DNA of 64,000 nt from Thermoplasmatota archaeon (lineage in GTDB: Archaea; Thermoplasmatota; Thermoplasmata; UBA10834): NCBI GenBank assembly GCA_018818785.1, contig JAHIRF010000007.1, positions 1 to 64,000 of the forward strand. The letters are read 5' to 3'. The translations under genes and the position numbers were made by a program. This document shows, piece after piece, positions 52,349 to 60,924 of the stretch (position 1 is the first letter of the stretch; every line of letters starts with the position of its first letter). The notes beneath the pieces are model-generated. The model made no database searches, had not been told where the DNA came from, and saw nothing but the letters and a program-made list of their open reading frames with translations.

Positions 52349-53755
52349 TCACTTCTTGTCGGACTTCCTGTTGCCTATGAGGAACTCCCAGTCGAATATG
52401 CGGGCGATCTCCTCCTTCGTCATGATGCCCTTCTCTATCACGACATCGTGCACGGTCATGTCCCGCACCAAAGCCTCCTTCGCGACCTCCGCGGCCTTCA
52501 TGTAGCCAATGTGGGGCGCGAGGAACGTTGCCAGGGACGGGTTCTTGTCCAGATAGCTCCTGCACTTCACCTCGTCCGCCTCTATCCCAGATATGCACTT
52601 CTCGATGAACACGGGTATGTAATTGTTGAGGAGTACCATCGATTCGAGCAGGTTGTGCATCATGACCGGGTTCATCACGTTGAGCTCGAACTGGCCCGCC
52701 TGCACGGCCATGGCGACCGCCAGGTCGTTGCCCATTATCTGGAAGCATATCATGTCCATGCATTCGGCCATGACAGGGTTGACCTTCCCCGGCATGATGG
52801 AGGAGCCGGGCTGGGTCGCGGGCAGACGTATCTCGGCCAGGCCCGTTATCGGGCCGGAGTTCATCAGCCTGAGGTCGTTGGATATGCGTATCAGTTCGAG
52901 CGCGAGGTCCCTCATGCCCCCAGATATGCTCGCGATCCCGAGTCTGCTCTGGAGCGCCTCCCTCGGGTCCTCGGACTCTATCAGGTTGAGGGCCGTGATG
53001 TCCTGCAGGTGCTTCACTACCTGCCTGTGATAGTCTGGGTGAGTGTTCGCGCCCGTGCCGACCGCGGTGGCTCCCAATGGGACCTCCTCGAGCAGTTTAA
53101 GCCTGCCCTTCAATTGATCCCTGGCCTTGTTGATGGCGATGGAATACGCCATGAATTCCTGACCAAGTGTCACCGGCAGCGCGTCCATGAGATGCGTCCT
53201 GCCGGACTTCAGTACCCGCTCGAACTCCATCCCCTTCTTCACGAACGATCTGCGGAGCTTCTCGAGGTTGTCCAGCAGGTCCTGGGCGATTATGAGTATG
53301 CACAGCCGCATGGCCGTGGGATAGGTGTCGTTGGTCGACTGGGACATGTTCACATGGTCGTTCGGGTGGACCAGGTTGTACTCGCCCTTCTTGTGCCCCA
53401 TGAGCTCGAGCGCCCTGTTCGCGACGACCTCGTTCATGTTCATGTTGAAGGATGTGCCGGCGCCCGCCTGGAAGACGTCCACGACGAACTGGTCGTGCAT
53501 CTTGCCTGCGAGTATCTCGTCGCACGCAGCGACGATCGCCTCGGAGATGTACGGTTCCATCCATCCCACATCCATGTTAGCCAGAGCAGCGGCCTTCTTC
53601 ACCATCGCGTATGCGTTGATGAACTCTGGCCGGGGCAGTATGCCACTGACAGGGAAGTTCTCGACGGCTCTCAGGGTCTGTATGCCGTAGTAGGCATCTT
53701 CAGGCACTTCCCTCTCTCCGAGGGAATCACATTCTCTTCTTGTGTTCATGGTCAT
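52349..53755 (-). CDS. aspA: Aspartate ammonia-lyase (aspartase/fumarase superfamily)
   Basis: 468 residues. The family signature GSSIMPGKVNPV is present, with SQSTNDTYPTAM, TGANTHPDY and GRTHLMDALPVT typical of aspartase. It deaminates aspartate to fumarate. AspA rather than class II fumarase is favoured by the N-terminal REVPEDAYYGIQTLRAVENFP. ATG 53755 or ATG 53749 may start. With GDH, OCD and the aminotransferase it fits amino-acid fermentation. Confidence 0.93.
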   Translation of the reverse strand: MTMNTRRECDSLGEREVPEDAYYGIQTLRAVENFPVSGILPRPEFINAYAMVKKAAALANMDVGWMEPYISEAIVAACDEILAGKMHDQFVVDVFQAGAGTSFNMNMNEVVANRALELMGHKKGEYNLVHPNDHVNMSQSTNDTYPTAMRLCILIIAQDLLDNLEKLRRSFVKKGMEFERVLKSGRTHLMDALPVTLGQEFMAYSIAINKARDQLKGRLKLLEEVPLGATAVGTGANTHPDYHRQVVKHLQDITALNLIESEDPREALQSRLGIASISGGMRDLALELIRISNDLRLMNSGPITGLAEIRLPATQPGSSIMPGKVNPVMAECMDMICFQIMGNDLAVAMAVQAGQFELNVMNPVMMHNLLESMVLLNNYIPVFIEKCISGIEADEVKCRSYLDKNPSLATFLAPHIGYMKAAEVAKEALVRDMTVHDVVIEKGIMTKEEIARIFDWEFLIGNRKSDKK

Positions 53756-53907
53756 CTCGACCTGAATGGTCAGATAAGGCGCCGTGAAGAATCAGGATGC
53801 ACCGTATTTCTAGCTTGCTCACGAACAGGCGCATCGTCGCGTACGCGCGCACAAGCACGGGGGAAAAGTCTTTTTCAAGAACGACGATTATCCAAGGAGG
53901 GCATCCA

Positions 53908-54333
53908 TTGAACGAGAGATTGCATGTCCATCTGAGGAACAAGGGTGGATACAAGTTCGAGATAAGCTTCGACGAATGGGACAAGGGCACCATCCGGATG
54001 GACGAGCCCGCTCCGTTGGGTGAGGGGTCCGCCCCGAATGCGAACATGATGCTCGCCTCCGCGATCGGGCATTGCCTGAGCGCTAGCCTGCTGTTCTGCC
54101 TGAGCAAGTCCCGGGTCGATGCGAAGGATGTCGAGACGGATGTGGAGACGACACTAACGAGGGACGAGAGAGGCCGTTGGAGGATTGACGGGATTAAGGT
54201 CATGATGAAGCCGACCGTTGAGGAACATGACCGAGAAAAATTACAGCGCTGTCTGACCATGTTCGAGGATTTCTGCATAGTCACCGCCAGTGTCAGACGG
54301 GGCATCAAGGTCGATGTTGAGATAAGGGAGTAA
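53908..54333 (+). CDS. OsmC/Ohr-family peroxiredoxin-like protein
   Basis: About 141 residues. The OsmC fold is seen in GEGSAPNANMMLASAIGHCLSASLLFCL, with two Cys about nine residues apart, and the closing strands ITASVRRGIKVDVEI-like at the C-terminus. It likely reduces organic hydroperoxides. The start is a TTG at 53908, placed by a strong AAGGAGGG site 6 nt upstream; the longer frame from 53797 has no such site. It is followed 23 bp later by a disulfide oxidoreductase gene, a plausible electron donor. Confidence 0.85.
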   Translation: MNERLHVHLRNKGGYKFEISFDEWDKGTIRMDEPAPLGEGSAPNANMMLASAIGHCLSASLLFCLSKSRVDAKDVETDVETTLTRDERGRWRIDGIKVMMKPTVEEHDREKLQRCLTMFEDFCIVTASVRRGIKVDVEIRE

Positions 54334-54356
54334 GTACCATAGGAGGAATGAGTTCG

Positions 54357-55025
54357 ATGCCGATGATGAAGGACAAGGAAAGGGAGTTCCTCACGAAAGA
54401 ATTCTCGCAGAAACTCGTAGACGATGTCAGATTGGTCGTGTTCACGCAGGACACGCCCTGCGTGTACTGCAGGGAGACAGTGGACCTCGCCAACGAACTA
54501 GCGGATGTATCTCCGAAGCTGAAGGTCGAAGTCTACGACTTCATAAGGGACCAGATGAAGGCCAAGGAGCTGAGAATAGACAAGATACCGGCCATGGCGG
54601 TCATAGGTCGGAAGGATTATGGGATCAGATTCTACGGCATACCGTCAGGATATGAGTTCAATTCGCTCGTGGGTGCCATCATGGATGTATCGCGCGGGGA
54701 GAGCGGCCTCTCGCAGAAGTCCAAGGATTCGCTCAAGGACCTGGACCAGGCGATATCCATCCAGGTGTTCGTCACCCCTACGTGCCCGTACTGCCCGTCA
54801 TCTGTCAGGCTGGCGCACAAGATGGCGATTGAGAGCGACATGGTGTGGGCAGACATGATCGAGGCTAACGAGTTCATACCTCTGGCGCAGAAGCATGCGG
54901 TCTCGGGCGTGCCGAAGACCATAATAAATGATAAATTCGAAATCGCTGGTGCGGTTCCCGAGGACATCTTCGTCGCGCACGTGGTGCATGCAGCCACGCA
55001 CAGTGAGCGCCTTCAACCAAGGTAG
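54357..55025 (+). CDS. pdo: Two-domain protein disulfide oxidoreductase (PDO/glutaredoxin-like)
   Basis: 222 residues with two thioredoxin folds. The N-terminal unit has TPCVYCRETV and the C-terminal unit TPTCPYCPSSVRLAHKMA; both keep the cis-Pro (DKIPAMAVI and SGVPKTIIN). This is the archaeal PDO type that forms or isomerises disulfides and accepts electrons from thioredoxin reductase. GGAGG at 54342-54346 lies 10 nt before ATG 54357 but only 1 nt before ATG 54348, so 54357 is the likely start. Confidence 0.92.
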   Translation: MPMMKDKEREFLTKEFSQKLVDDVRLVVFTQDTPCVYCRETVDLANELADVSPKLKVEVYDFIRDQMKAKELRIDKIPAMAVIGRKDYGIRFYGIPSGYEFNSLVGAIMDVSRGESGLSQKSKDSLKDLDQAISIQVFVTPTCPYCPSSVRLAHKMAIESDMVWADMIEANEFIPLAQKHAVSGVPKTIINDKFEIAGAVPEDIFVAHVVHAATHSERLQPR

Positions 55026-55053
55026 GCGCTGCACGGAAGGTACGGTCATCCCC

Positions 55054-55614
55054 ATGAACGGTTCTGACACATCCAATGACAGATTGAACGAGGTGCTGGC
55101 GCTGCTGTCGTCCATGAAGGGCGTCAGGAACGCATTCTACCTTGACGGCGAGCTCAGGGCAGGCCTCGACAGGGTAGAGAGGGACATGGCAGCGAACGGA
55201 CCCCTAGCAGTATTGAACCAAGGGGTGTTGGACTGCATCGGCAGGGGGCATGTGGCATGCATCGTCAAGGACAAGACATTCAGGCCGCCCCCGCACGCGA
55301 CCGTCCTGCTGATGGATTCGGATGGCACAGTCATGGGCAGGGAGCTGCTCCCGGGAGAGGAGGCGGAGGAGCAGCCTGGAAAGAAGATCCTGTACCTCGG
55401 CAAGGATTTCGTCATGTACTATAACGGAAGGTCGGGCAGAGACGCCAAGTTCGTGCTCCCGCCAGTGCCGTTCAGGGAGATCGACGATCTGCCATTCACA
55501 TCGGATGTCGTCTCCTCCAGCCCGTCCACCATGAGTGATCTGCTCATACGCAGGACCATCGGCCTCGACGACGACCCCAAGCTGGCGACGGTCCTGATCG
55601 GATTCGACCTGTAG
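55054..55614 (+). CDS. Conserved-looking protein of unknown function
   Basis: 186 residues, soluble, alpha/beta. It begins MNGSDTSNDRLNEVLALL and contains KTFRPPPHATVLLMDSDGTVMG and KKILYLGKDFVMYYNGRSG. No family is recognised. Codon use matches neighbours, so it is probably a genuine gene. It sits 28 bp after pdo and may be in the same transcript; the frame upstream of ATG 55054 runs inside pdo and was not used. Confidence 0.6.
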   Translation: MNGSDTSNDRLNEVLALLSSMKGVRNAFYLDGELRAGLDRVERDMAANGPLAVLNQGVLDCIGRGHVACIVKDKTFRPPPHATVLLMDSDGTVMGRELLPGEEAEEQPGKKILYLGKDFVMYYNGRSGRDAKFVLPPVPFREIDDLPFTSDVVSSSPSTMSDLLIRRTIGLDDDPKLATVLIGFDL

Positions 55615-55742
55615 ACAGGGATGGAGCATTCCTCGGTCAGCGATTATCGTAGCGGCATGTCGAGCACGGATGGTCCGATGACACTTTTCGTAAGAAAGAG
55701 GGCGTTTTGCCGAAACTCATACGAACTGTCCACTGTTTTTTA

Positions 55743-55767
55743 GAAGGATTCCAGGAGGAATCCCTTC
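55743..55767 (+). terminator. Hairpin between the unknown gene and gdhA
   Basis: GGATTCC-AGGA-GGAATCC is a perfect 7-bp stem with a 4-nt loop, extended by GAA/TTC around a one-base bulge to about 10 bp. A T-run (CTGTTTTTTAG) precedes rather than follows it. It could be a terminator for the 53.9-55.6 kb operon or, read the other way, a structured site just above the gdhA promoter. The rest of the 284-nt gap holds no gene. Confidence 0.5.
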
Positions 55768-55812
55768 GAAAATAGGAACGCACTCGCCGAGAATCGTGAG
55801 TATATGCAGAAC

Positions 55813-55821
55813 CTTTAAATC
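55813..55821 (+). promoter_or_regulatory. TATA box of the glutamate dehydrogenase gene
   Basis: CTTTAAATC predicts a start near 55843 and a leader of about 55 nt before ATG 55899. It is one of the clearest archaeal boxes in the window. Confidence 0.55.
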
Positions 55822-55898
55822 GCTTCTGAACATGCACTTTTATGCTCAGCCGCAACTGGTGAGCGCAGTATGCGGCAAGAGAGGCCAATGGTGTTAGA

Positions 55899-57152
55899 AT
55901 GGCAGCTAAAGTGAATCCGTTTGAAGAAATGAGAAAGATGGTCGGCAAGGCCGGTAAGACACTCGGTCTCGACCAAGGCATGATCGACGTTCTGAAGAGT
56001 CCGAAGAGGGAACTCAGCGTGAACTTTCCAGTCAAGATGGACGATGGAACGGTCAGGGTTTTCACCGGATACAGGGTCCAGCACAACGAAGCGAGAGGAC
56101 CCTACAAGGGCGGTATAAGATACCACCAGCAGGTGGACATCGATGAGGTCAGGGCTCTGGCATCATGGATGACCTGGAAGACTGCGACTGTCAACATCCC
56201 CTACGGTGGAGCGAAGGGCGGAATCATCGCCAACCCGAAGGAAATGTCCGTTGGCGAGATCGAGAGGATGACAAGGAGATACGCATCCGAGATATCGATC
56301 ATCATCGGCCCTGAGAAGGACATACCTGCACCCGATGTCAACACTGGCGGGCGCGAGATGGCCTGGATCATGGACACATACAGCATGATGAAGGGATACG
56401 CAGTACCCGGCGTCATCACAGGAAAGCCAAGGGAGCTCGGCGGATCGCTCGGCAGACCCGAGGCGACATCGAGGGGTCTCGTGTTCACAGTCAGAGAGGC
56501 CGCGAAGAAGATCGGCATGAACCTGAAGGGCGCGACAGTGGCCATCCAGGGATACGGCAATGTCGGTGCGTTCGCACACATGCTCATCGAGAGGGACTTC
56601 GGTTCCAAGGTCATCGCTGTGACCGACTCGAAGGGCGGTATCATCAACGAGAACGGTCTGAAGTACAGTGAGGTCATGGCACACAAGAAGAAGACCGGCA
56701 GCGTGATAGGGTTCCCCGGCTCGAAGCCGATCTCGAACGAAGCGATACTCGAGCTCAAGGTCGATGTGCTGTTGCCCTGCGCTCTCGAGAACGTCATCAC
56801 CAAGGAGAACGCTGGCAAGATCAAGGCCAAGATATCCGGTGAGGGCGCGAACGGTCCGACGACCTTCGAGGCAGACGCCACCCTGTTCAAGAACGGCGTC
56901 CTCGTGCTTCCAGACATCCTGGCGAACGCCGGTGGTGTGACTGTATCCTACTTCGAGTGGGTCCAGAACAACTACAACTACTACTGGACCGAGGAAGAGG
57001 TCAACACGCGCCTTGACCAGATCATAACCAAGGCCTTCCACGAAGTCTGGGACATGAAGGAGAAGCATAAGTGCAACATGAGGGACGCAGCATACCTCGT
57101 CGCAGTGAAGAGGGTCGCTGACGCAACGAAGCTCAGAGGCTTCTACCCGTAA
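55899..57152 (+). CDS. gdhA: Glutamate dehydrogenase (Glu/Leu/Phe/Val family)
   Basis: 417 residues. Substrate and catalytic Lys are in GPYKGGIRYH and the WMTWKTATVNIPYGGAKGG string. The coenzyme motif is VAIQGYGNVGAFAHML. The length matches hexameric archaeal GDH. It interconverts glutamate and 2-oxoglutarate with NAD(P)H. It stands alone with its own promoter and is presumably strongly expressed. With the GOGAT-like block it gives the cell two routes for nitrogen assimilation or glutamate catabolism. Confidence 0.97.
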   Translation: MAAKVNPFEEMRKMVGKAGKTLGLDQGMIDVLKSPKRELSVNFPVKMDDGTVRVFTGYRVQHNEARGPYKGGIRYHQQVDIDEVRALASWMTWKTATVNIPYGGAKGGIIANPKEMSVGEIERMTRRYASEISIIIGPEKDIPAPDVNTGGREMAWIMDTYSMMKGYAVPGVITGKPRELGGSLGRPEATSRGLVFTVREAAKKIGMNLKGATVAIQGYGNVGAFAHMLIERDFGSKVIAVTDSKGGIINENGLKYSEVMAHKKKTGSVIGFPGSKPISNEAILELKVDVLLPCALENVITKENAGKIKAKISGEGANGPTTFEADATLFKNGVLVLPDILANAGGVTVSYFEWVQNNYNYYWTEEEVNTRLDQIITKAFHEVWDMKEKHKCNMRDAAYLVAVKRVADATKLRGFYP

Positions 57153-57214
57153 TAGCACAAACCAGAATGAAACTCAAACCATCCGGGAATATCCCGGGTG
57201 GCCAACTTGTTTTT

Positions 57215-58000
57215 CTATCGCAACTTCCTGACTCTTCTATCAACAAGGTTCTTGATCTTCTCGAACGATGGTGGCGGACCGGTCCGCACCTGCTTGCCAT
57301 CGATGAACAGCGCGTCACTGATCCCCCATTCCAACATGGTCTCTCGGTTCATGGTGTCGATATGGTCGAAATGTACATTGTCGCCGTGCATCGCCGCGGC
57401 CCTCTTGGCACGCTCGTGTGCCAGGTTCTGTACAGAGCACCAACCACTGTTGAACGATGTGACAGTGACCTTGTCTTCGAGACATACTGGTTTCTTCCTC
57501 GGCAGGATCCACTTCGGTGGATGGACAGTTTTCGAGAATGGCTTCCATAATAACACGCTCATGCCGTCCTTGTCGGTCTTCGCATAGCCATGCTTCTTGA
57601 ACCATGACGCGCGCATCCAGAACGGCATCGATAGGCCCCAGGCAACCATGCCTCCCGAGCCCAGGGACCGAGCGTCTTCCTCTGCGGCCTTCAGTAGCTC
57701 GGACCCCATGCCACGCCCTTGGAAGTTGCCGCGGCCTTTCTTGTGTCCATGCACCCAGATGCAGTTGATGAAGTGGAGTCCGGCACCTTCGGCATGGGAG
57801 TATTCGATCGGAAGGTACTGGATCATACCCGCGAGCACCCCGTTATCGTCGAACGCCAACTTGGCCCGCAGACCGTTCGCGGACATCCTTGTGAACCAGT
57901 CCTTCCTCCGATCGCCGGATTCGGCCATATCGTCGGACCAGTCCTCGAGACATTTGAAGAATAATTGTTCGTGCTGATTGTCGAGATCGCGTATCTCCAT
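57215..58000 (-). CDS. GNAT acetyltransferase with C-terminal YoaP/thioredoxin-like domain
   Basis: 261 residues. The N-terminal 150 are a GNAT fold with the acetyl-CoA loop GRGNFQGRGMGSELLKAAEEDA. The C-terminal 110 begin with VTVTSFNSGWCSVQNLAHERAK and end DALFIDGKQVRTGPPPSFEKIKNLV, resembling the YoaP domain seen after GNAT in some bacteria and archaea. The thioredoxin-like layout with a single Cys is notable. Substrate is unknown. Confidence 0.8.
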   Translation of the reverse strand: MEIRDLDNQHEQLFFKCLEDWSDDMAESGDRRKDWFTRMSANGLRAKLAFDDNGVLAGMIQYLPIEYSHAEGAGLHFINCIWVHGHKKGRGNFQGRGMGSELLKAAEEDARSLGSGGMVAWGLSMPFWMRASWFKKHGYAKTDKDGMSVLLWKPFSKTVHPPKWILPRKKPVCLEDKVTVTSFNSGWCSVQNLAHERAKRAAAMHGDNVHFDHIDTMNRETMLEWGISDALFIDGKQVRTGPPPSFEKIKNLVDRRVRKLR

Positions 58001-58025
58001 CGTGATACACCGCAGGCATAATGCA

Positions 58026-59282
58026 TTACAGGAGTTTCGTTATTTCCTCTGAGATCTGCTCTATGGCGATGATCCTCTGGTCGCCGCTCAGCATATCCCT
58101 GAGAGTCACAGACTGCTCGGCCATCTCCTTGCTGCCGACGATTATCGCATACCTCGCCCCGATGGCAGACGCGTACTTCAGGTTCTTGCTCATCGACCTT
58201 CTCATGAGGTCGACATCTGCACGTATGCCGGCCGACCTGAGGCCAGCGACCATGGATATGGCATGCTCCCTCATGTCGTCTTTCGCTGGAATCACATAGG
58301 CATCGACCAGAGAGTACTCATCCTCGGGCTGCTCCTTGAACAGTGCGAGCATGACCCTGTCGATACCTATTGCGAATCCTGTGCTGAACACAGGCTCCCC
58401 GCCGAATAGTTCGGACAGCGTGTAAGACCCGCCGCCCATGATCTGCTTCTCTGCGCCTAGACATGGCGCGTCGATCTCGAACACCATGCCCGTGTAGTAG
58501 TCGAGGCCACGGACTATGCCCAGGTCCACTTGGCAGTCATCTATACCATGGAGCTTGAGGTTGACGAAAATCTCCCTCAGGTAGTCGGATGCCTCGGACT
58601 TGTCCAGCCTCTCGAGCACCTCCGAACCGCCCCGTGTCTCAGCGATGGCTAGGATCCTGTCGAATAGTTTCCGTGGGATCGCCCTAGCGTCGAACATATC
58701 CCCAATCGCGTCGAAGTCCTCCTTGTCTATCATCCTGAGCACTTCTGCGGCAGCCTTCTTATCATCTATCTCTGCCTGGACCAGGGATTTGAGTATGCCT
58801 ATGTGGCCTACCCTCACGACATAATCCTTGAGTCCGGAGGCCTTCACGCAGTTGACTGCGAGTGCGATGATCTCGGCGTCCGATTCAGGGTTCTTGGAGC
58901 CAATCAGTTCGGCACCGAGCTGGAAGAACTCCCTGAACCTGCCGCTCTGAGGATTCTCATATCTGAAGCAGTTGCCAAGGTAGTAGAGCTTGAGCGGCTT
59001 GGGGAGGTTGGACATCTCGTTCACGTAGAACCGGATCACCGACGCTGTTATCTCGGGCCTGAGGGCCATCTCCCTGTCGCCTTTGTCCCTGAATGCATAC
59101 ATCTCATCAATCACGGCTTGACCAGAACGAAGGGTGAACAGGTCCGCGTGCTCGAATGTGGGGGTCATGACCTCTCCGAAACCCGCCCTGGCACATGCAG
59201 CCCTCATGGCCTGCTCGACCGTGCGCCGTCTGTGCATCTCCTTGGGTCCGAAATCCCTTGTTCCACGCGGACGTTGAATCAT
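58026..59282 (-). CDS. hisS: Histidyl-tRNA synthetase
   Basis: 418 residues. Class II motif 2 is LGNCFRYENPQSGRFREFFQLGAELIG; the HisRS-specific motif is RGLDYYTGMVFEI; motif 3 is FSTGFAIGIDRVML. The C-terminal anticodon domain starts AYVIPAKDDMREHAI. N-terminus MIQRPRGTRDFGP is typical. It charges tRNA-His in the cytosol. It ends 25 bp from the GNAT gene's start on the same strand. Confidence 0.97.
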   Translation of the reverse strand: MIQRPRGTRDFGPKEMHRRRTVEQAMRAACARAGFGEVMTPTFEHADLFTLRSGQAVIDEMYAFRDKGDREMALRPEITASVIRFYVNEMSNLPKPLKLYYLGNCFRYENPQSGRFREFFQLGAELIGSKNPESDAEIIALAVNCVKASGLKDYVVRVGHIGILKSLVQAEIDDKKAAAEVLRMIDKEDFDAIGDMFDARAIPRKLFDRILAIAETRGGSEVLERLDKSEASDYLREIFVNLKLHGIDDCQVDLGIVRGLDYYTGMVFEIDAPCLGAEKQIMGGGSYTLSELFGGEPVFSTGFAIGIDRVMLALFKEQPEDEYSLVDAYVIPAKDDMREHAISMVAGLRSAGIRADVDLMRRSMSKNLKYASAIGARYAIIVGSKEMAEQSVTLRDMLSGDQRIIAIEQISEEITKLL

Positions 59283-59316
59283 CGGTCGGTGTTAACGATT
59301 CCTGTTTCTTAATGCT

Positions 59317-59800
59317 TTGGGGGGTGAGGCAATTTACTTCGAACTAGTAACAGCAAGGATTGGGATTATAGGCGCAGTGATTATGGTCTCTCTGTATTTC
59401 TTCTTCCACACCAAGGACTTTGAGGAAGAATATTCAAAGCATAATGAACAAATCATCTCCATCCTGCATCAGGAATTCAAATTGCGCTTGATGCAATGGA
59501 TCAAGAGCGAAGAAATGCCTCGTCCGAAAATGACCTAAATATTCCGTATCCGCATATTACAGAGCTCTCTGAAGAAGCAAGCAAGGTTCGGGAGTGGAAA
59601 ATGCATATTGTTGATGGCAAGAGACATTTGAAGACTTTGCACGTGATATATTCGTCGGATTCTTCTTTGTCGGCATGCTATTCATAATGATTGCATTTGT
59701 CGATGAATTGGATTATGCCATCGAATTGACGCTCGGCTTCTTCTTAGCATATGTTGCTGGGATATCTCTCATGCGTGCATACGCTCATCTTAAGGAATAG
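59317..59800 (+). pseudogene. Frameshifted small membrane-protein gene
   Basis: Three consecutive pieces in three frames look like one broken gene. Piece 1 (to 59538) has a membrane helix IGIIGAVIMVSLYFFF then charged residues. Piece 2 (about 59530-59640) continues with PYPHITELSEEASKVREW. Piece 3 (about 59638-59800) ends with two helices, VGFFFVGMLFIMIAFV and LGFFLAYVAGISLMRAYAHLKE, before TAG. Each step is a -1-type shift. The hydrophobic-charged-hydrophobic layout suggests a three-helix protein. Codons are AT-richer than the neighbours. Sequencing error cannot be excluded. Confidence 0.55.
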
Positions 59801-60135
59801 TGTGGTATAACAAAGGAAATCGATGAGAAGCACGCTGAAATCTCAAAGCCGTAAGCACAATGAGTTGCTGATATTCCGTCGCTGAGAGGATTCAAGTGGT
59901 TGGAATTGATCAAGCTCGCTGTGAGCAAGAATCCGGAAGATAGTAAATTGAGCTCAGTTTAGGTGTAAGCTATATCTCAATTTGCTTCAGCCAGTCATAC
60001 ATAATCATTCCGAGTACTGGAGGCGAAACGTTAATTAAGCTGCGTTAATGTTGTGGCATTGCAGGTAAGTCCCGAGCGGTATATGTGTACCGGACGGTGC
60101 ACACGGAAAGAATCCGTTCGGGGTCTGCGATTTTA
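59801..60135. other. Gene-free AT-rich stretch with a possible gene remnant and a strong structured element
   Basis: No intact gene is seen. A short frame ending near 59960 (FKWLELIKLAVSKNPEDSKLSSV) reads like the C-terminus of a lost protein. At 60061-60128 a long hairpin can form: GCAG pairs with CTGC, CCCGAGCGG with CCGTTCGGG (one G:U), and inside it GTGTACC with GGT-GC-ACAC. The element ends 8 bp before the convergent DUF3800 stop. It could be a terminator, an RNA, or a former recombination site. Confidence 0.5.
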
Positions 60136-60774
60136 TCACCAATAGACTTGACCACTTTGAATCTTCCCTTTTATCACATCAAGGAATGAATCGTTTCCCC
60201 TTTCAAGCTTCTGGAATATTGCGCCCACAACGAAATCATGAACCTGTAACCCCTCGTTGCCCCGTGAATCGAAATGGCTTATCCTGCATTCTGGAGGAAA
60301 AATACCTGCATGATTTGAAAGTAGAATATTCTCAACATGATGATCGAAAGTCTCTCGATTCGTACGCTTGCTGCTTCTGCGGTCCACGATTAGGTGGATG
60401 TCATCTGCGAGCGTGCATTGAAACATCTTTACCATCACTTTTCCACACAGCATATTGTACAATTTGTCTGTCTTGCTCTTGAGAGAATTTCGAGTATTCT
60501 TCTTCTCGACAGCACCCCACACAATCCAACATTCTACGTTGGCAACCCCTTCGAGGAAGAACCGTCTAGTTGAATCTGTGCTATTGTTGAATTTGAATTC
60601 GATTGCACCCTTTCCACTGACCTTAAACTTCCTATGAGCTTTCTTGGTCAATCTGCCTAATCTCTGCGCTTCAGATGTAGCAAGAGCACCCACAATGAGA
60701 TACTTAGAACTTCTCGGGCTTTCAAACCCCAAGTCACCCGCCTCATCAATGAATATGTCCACATGCTTTCGCAT
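60136..60774 (-). CDS. DUF3800 protein
   Basis: 212 residues. Family hallmarks: the N-terminal HVDIFIDEAGDLGF, the central HLIVDRRSSKRTNRETF, and the C-terminal HDFVVGAIFQKLERGN. These acidic residues are thought to form an RNase H-like active site. The family is frequent in mobile and defence-associated regions; its activity is not established. It is clearly AT-richer than neighbouring genes and sits in an island with a broken gene. Recent lateral acquisition is likely. Confidence 0.88.
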   Translation of the reverse strand: MRKHVDIFIDEAGDLGFESPRSSKYLIVGALATSEAQRLGRLTKKAHRKFKVSGKGAIEFKFNNSTDSTRRFFLEGVANVECWIVWGAVEKKNTRNSLKSKTDKLYNMLCGKVMVKMFQCTLADDIHLIVDRRSSKRTNRETFDHHVENILLSNHAGIFPPECRISHFDSRGNEGLQVHDFVVGAIFQKLERGNDSFLDVIKGKIQSGQVYW

Positions 60775-60924
60775 TACGCATGTAAATCCTTGCTGACGTC
60801 TTAATTCTATTTGCCACCGCCCGAAGATTTACATCGAAAAACGTCGGACAGAAAACACCCGTTAATTAGACAGAACCGGTGGATGCTCAGCTTGATATCT
60901 AGGGATGCGACTCCACCCTACTCG

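Noticed and set aside
52248-52763. N-terminal extension of the LsrF-like gene
   Set aside because: The extension overlaps aspA and is Gly/Arg-rich shadow sequence; MDWGLKNR with an upstream G-rich ribosome site is the natural start.
52448-53911. 487-codon plus-strand open frame opposite aspA (and similar long frames opposite the aminotransferase and GDH genes)
   Set aside because: They are His/Arg/Val-rich antisense shadows created by GC-rich third positions; the opposite strand carries clear enzyme motifs throughout.
60061-60128. H/ACA guide RNA
   Set aside because: The stem-internal loop-stem shape is suggestive, but no ACA box follows the lower stem at the required distance.
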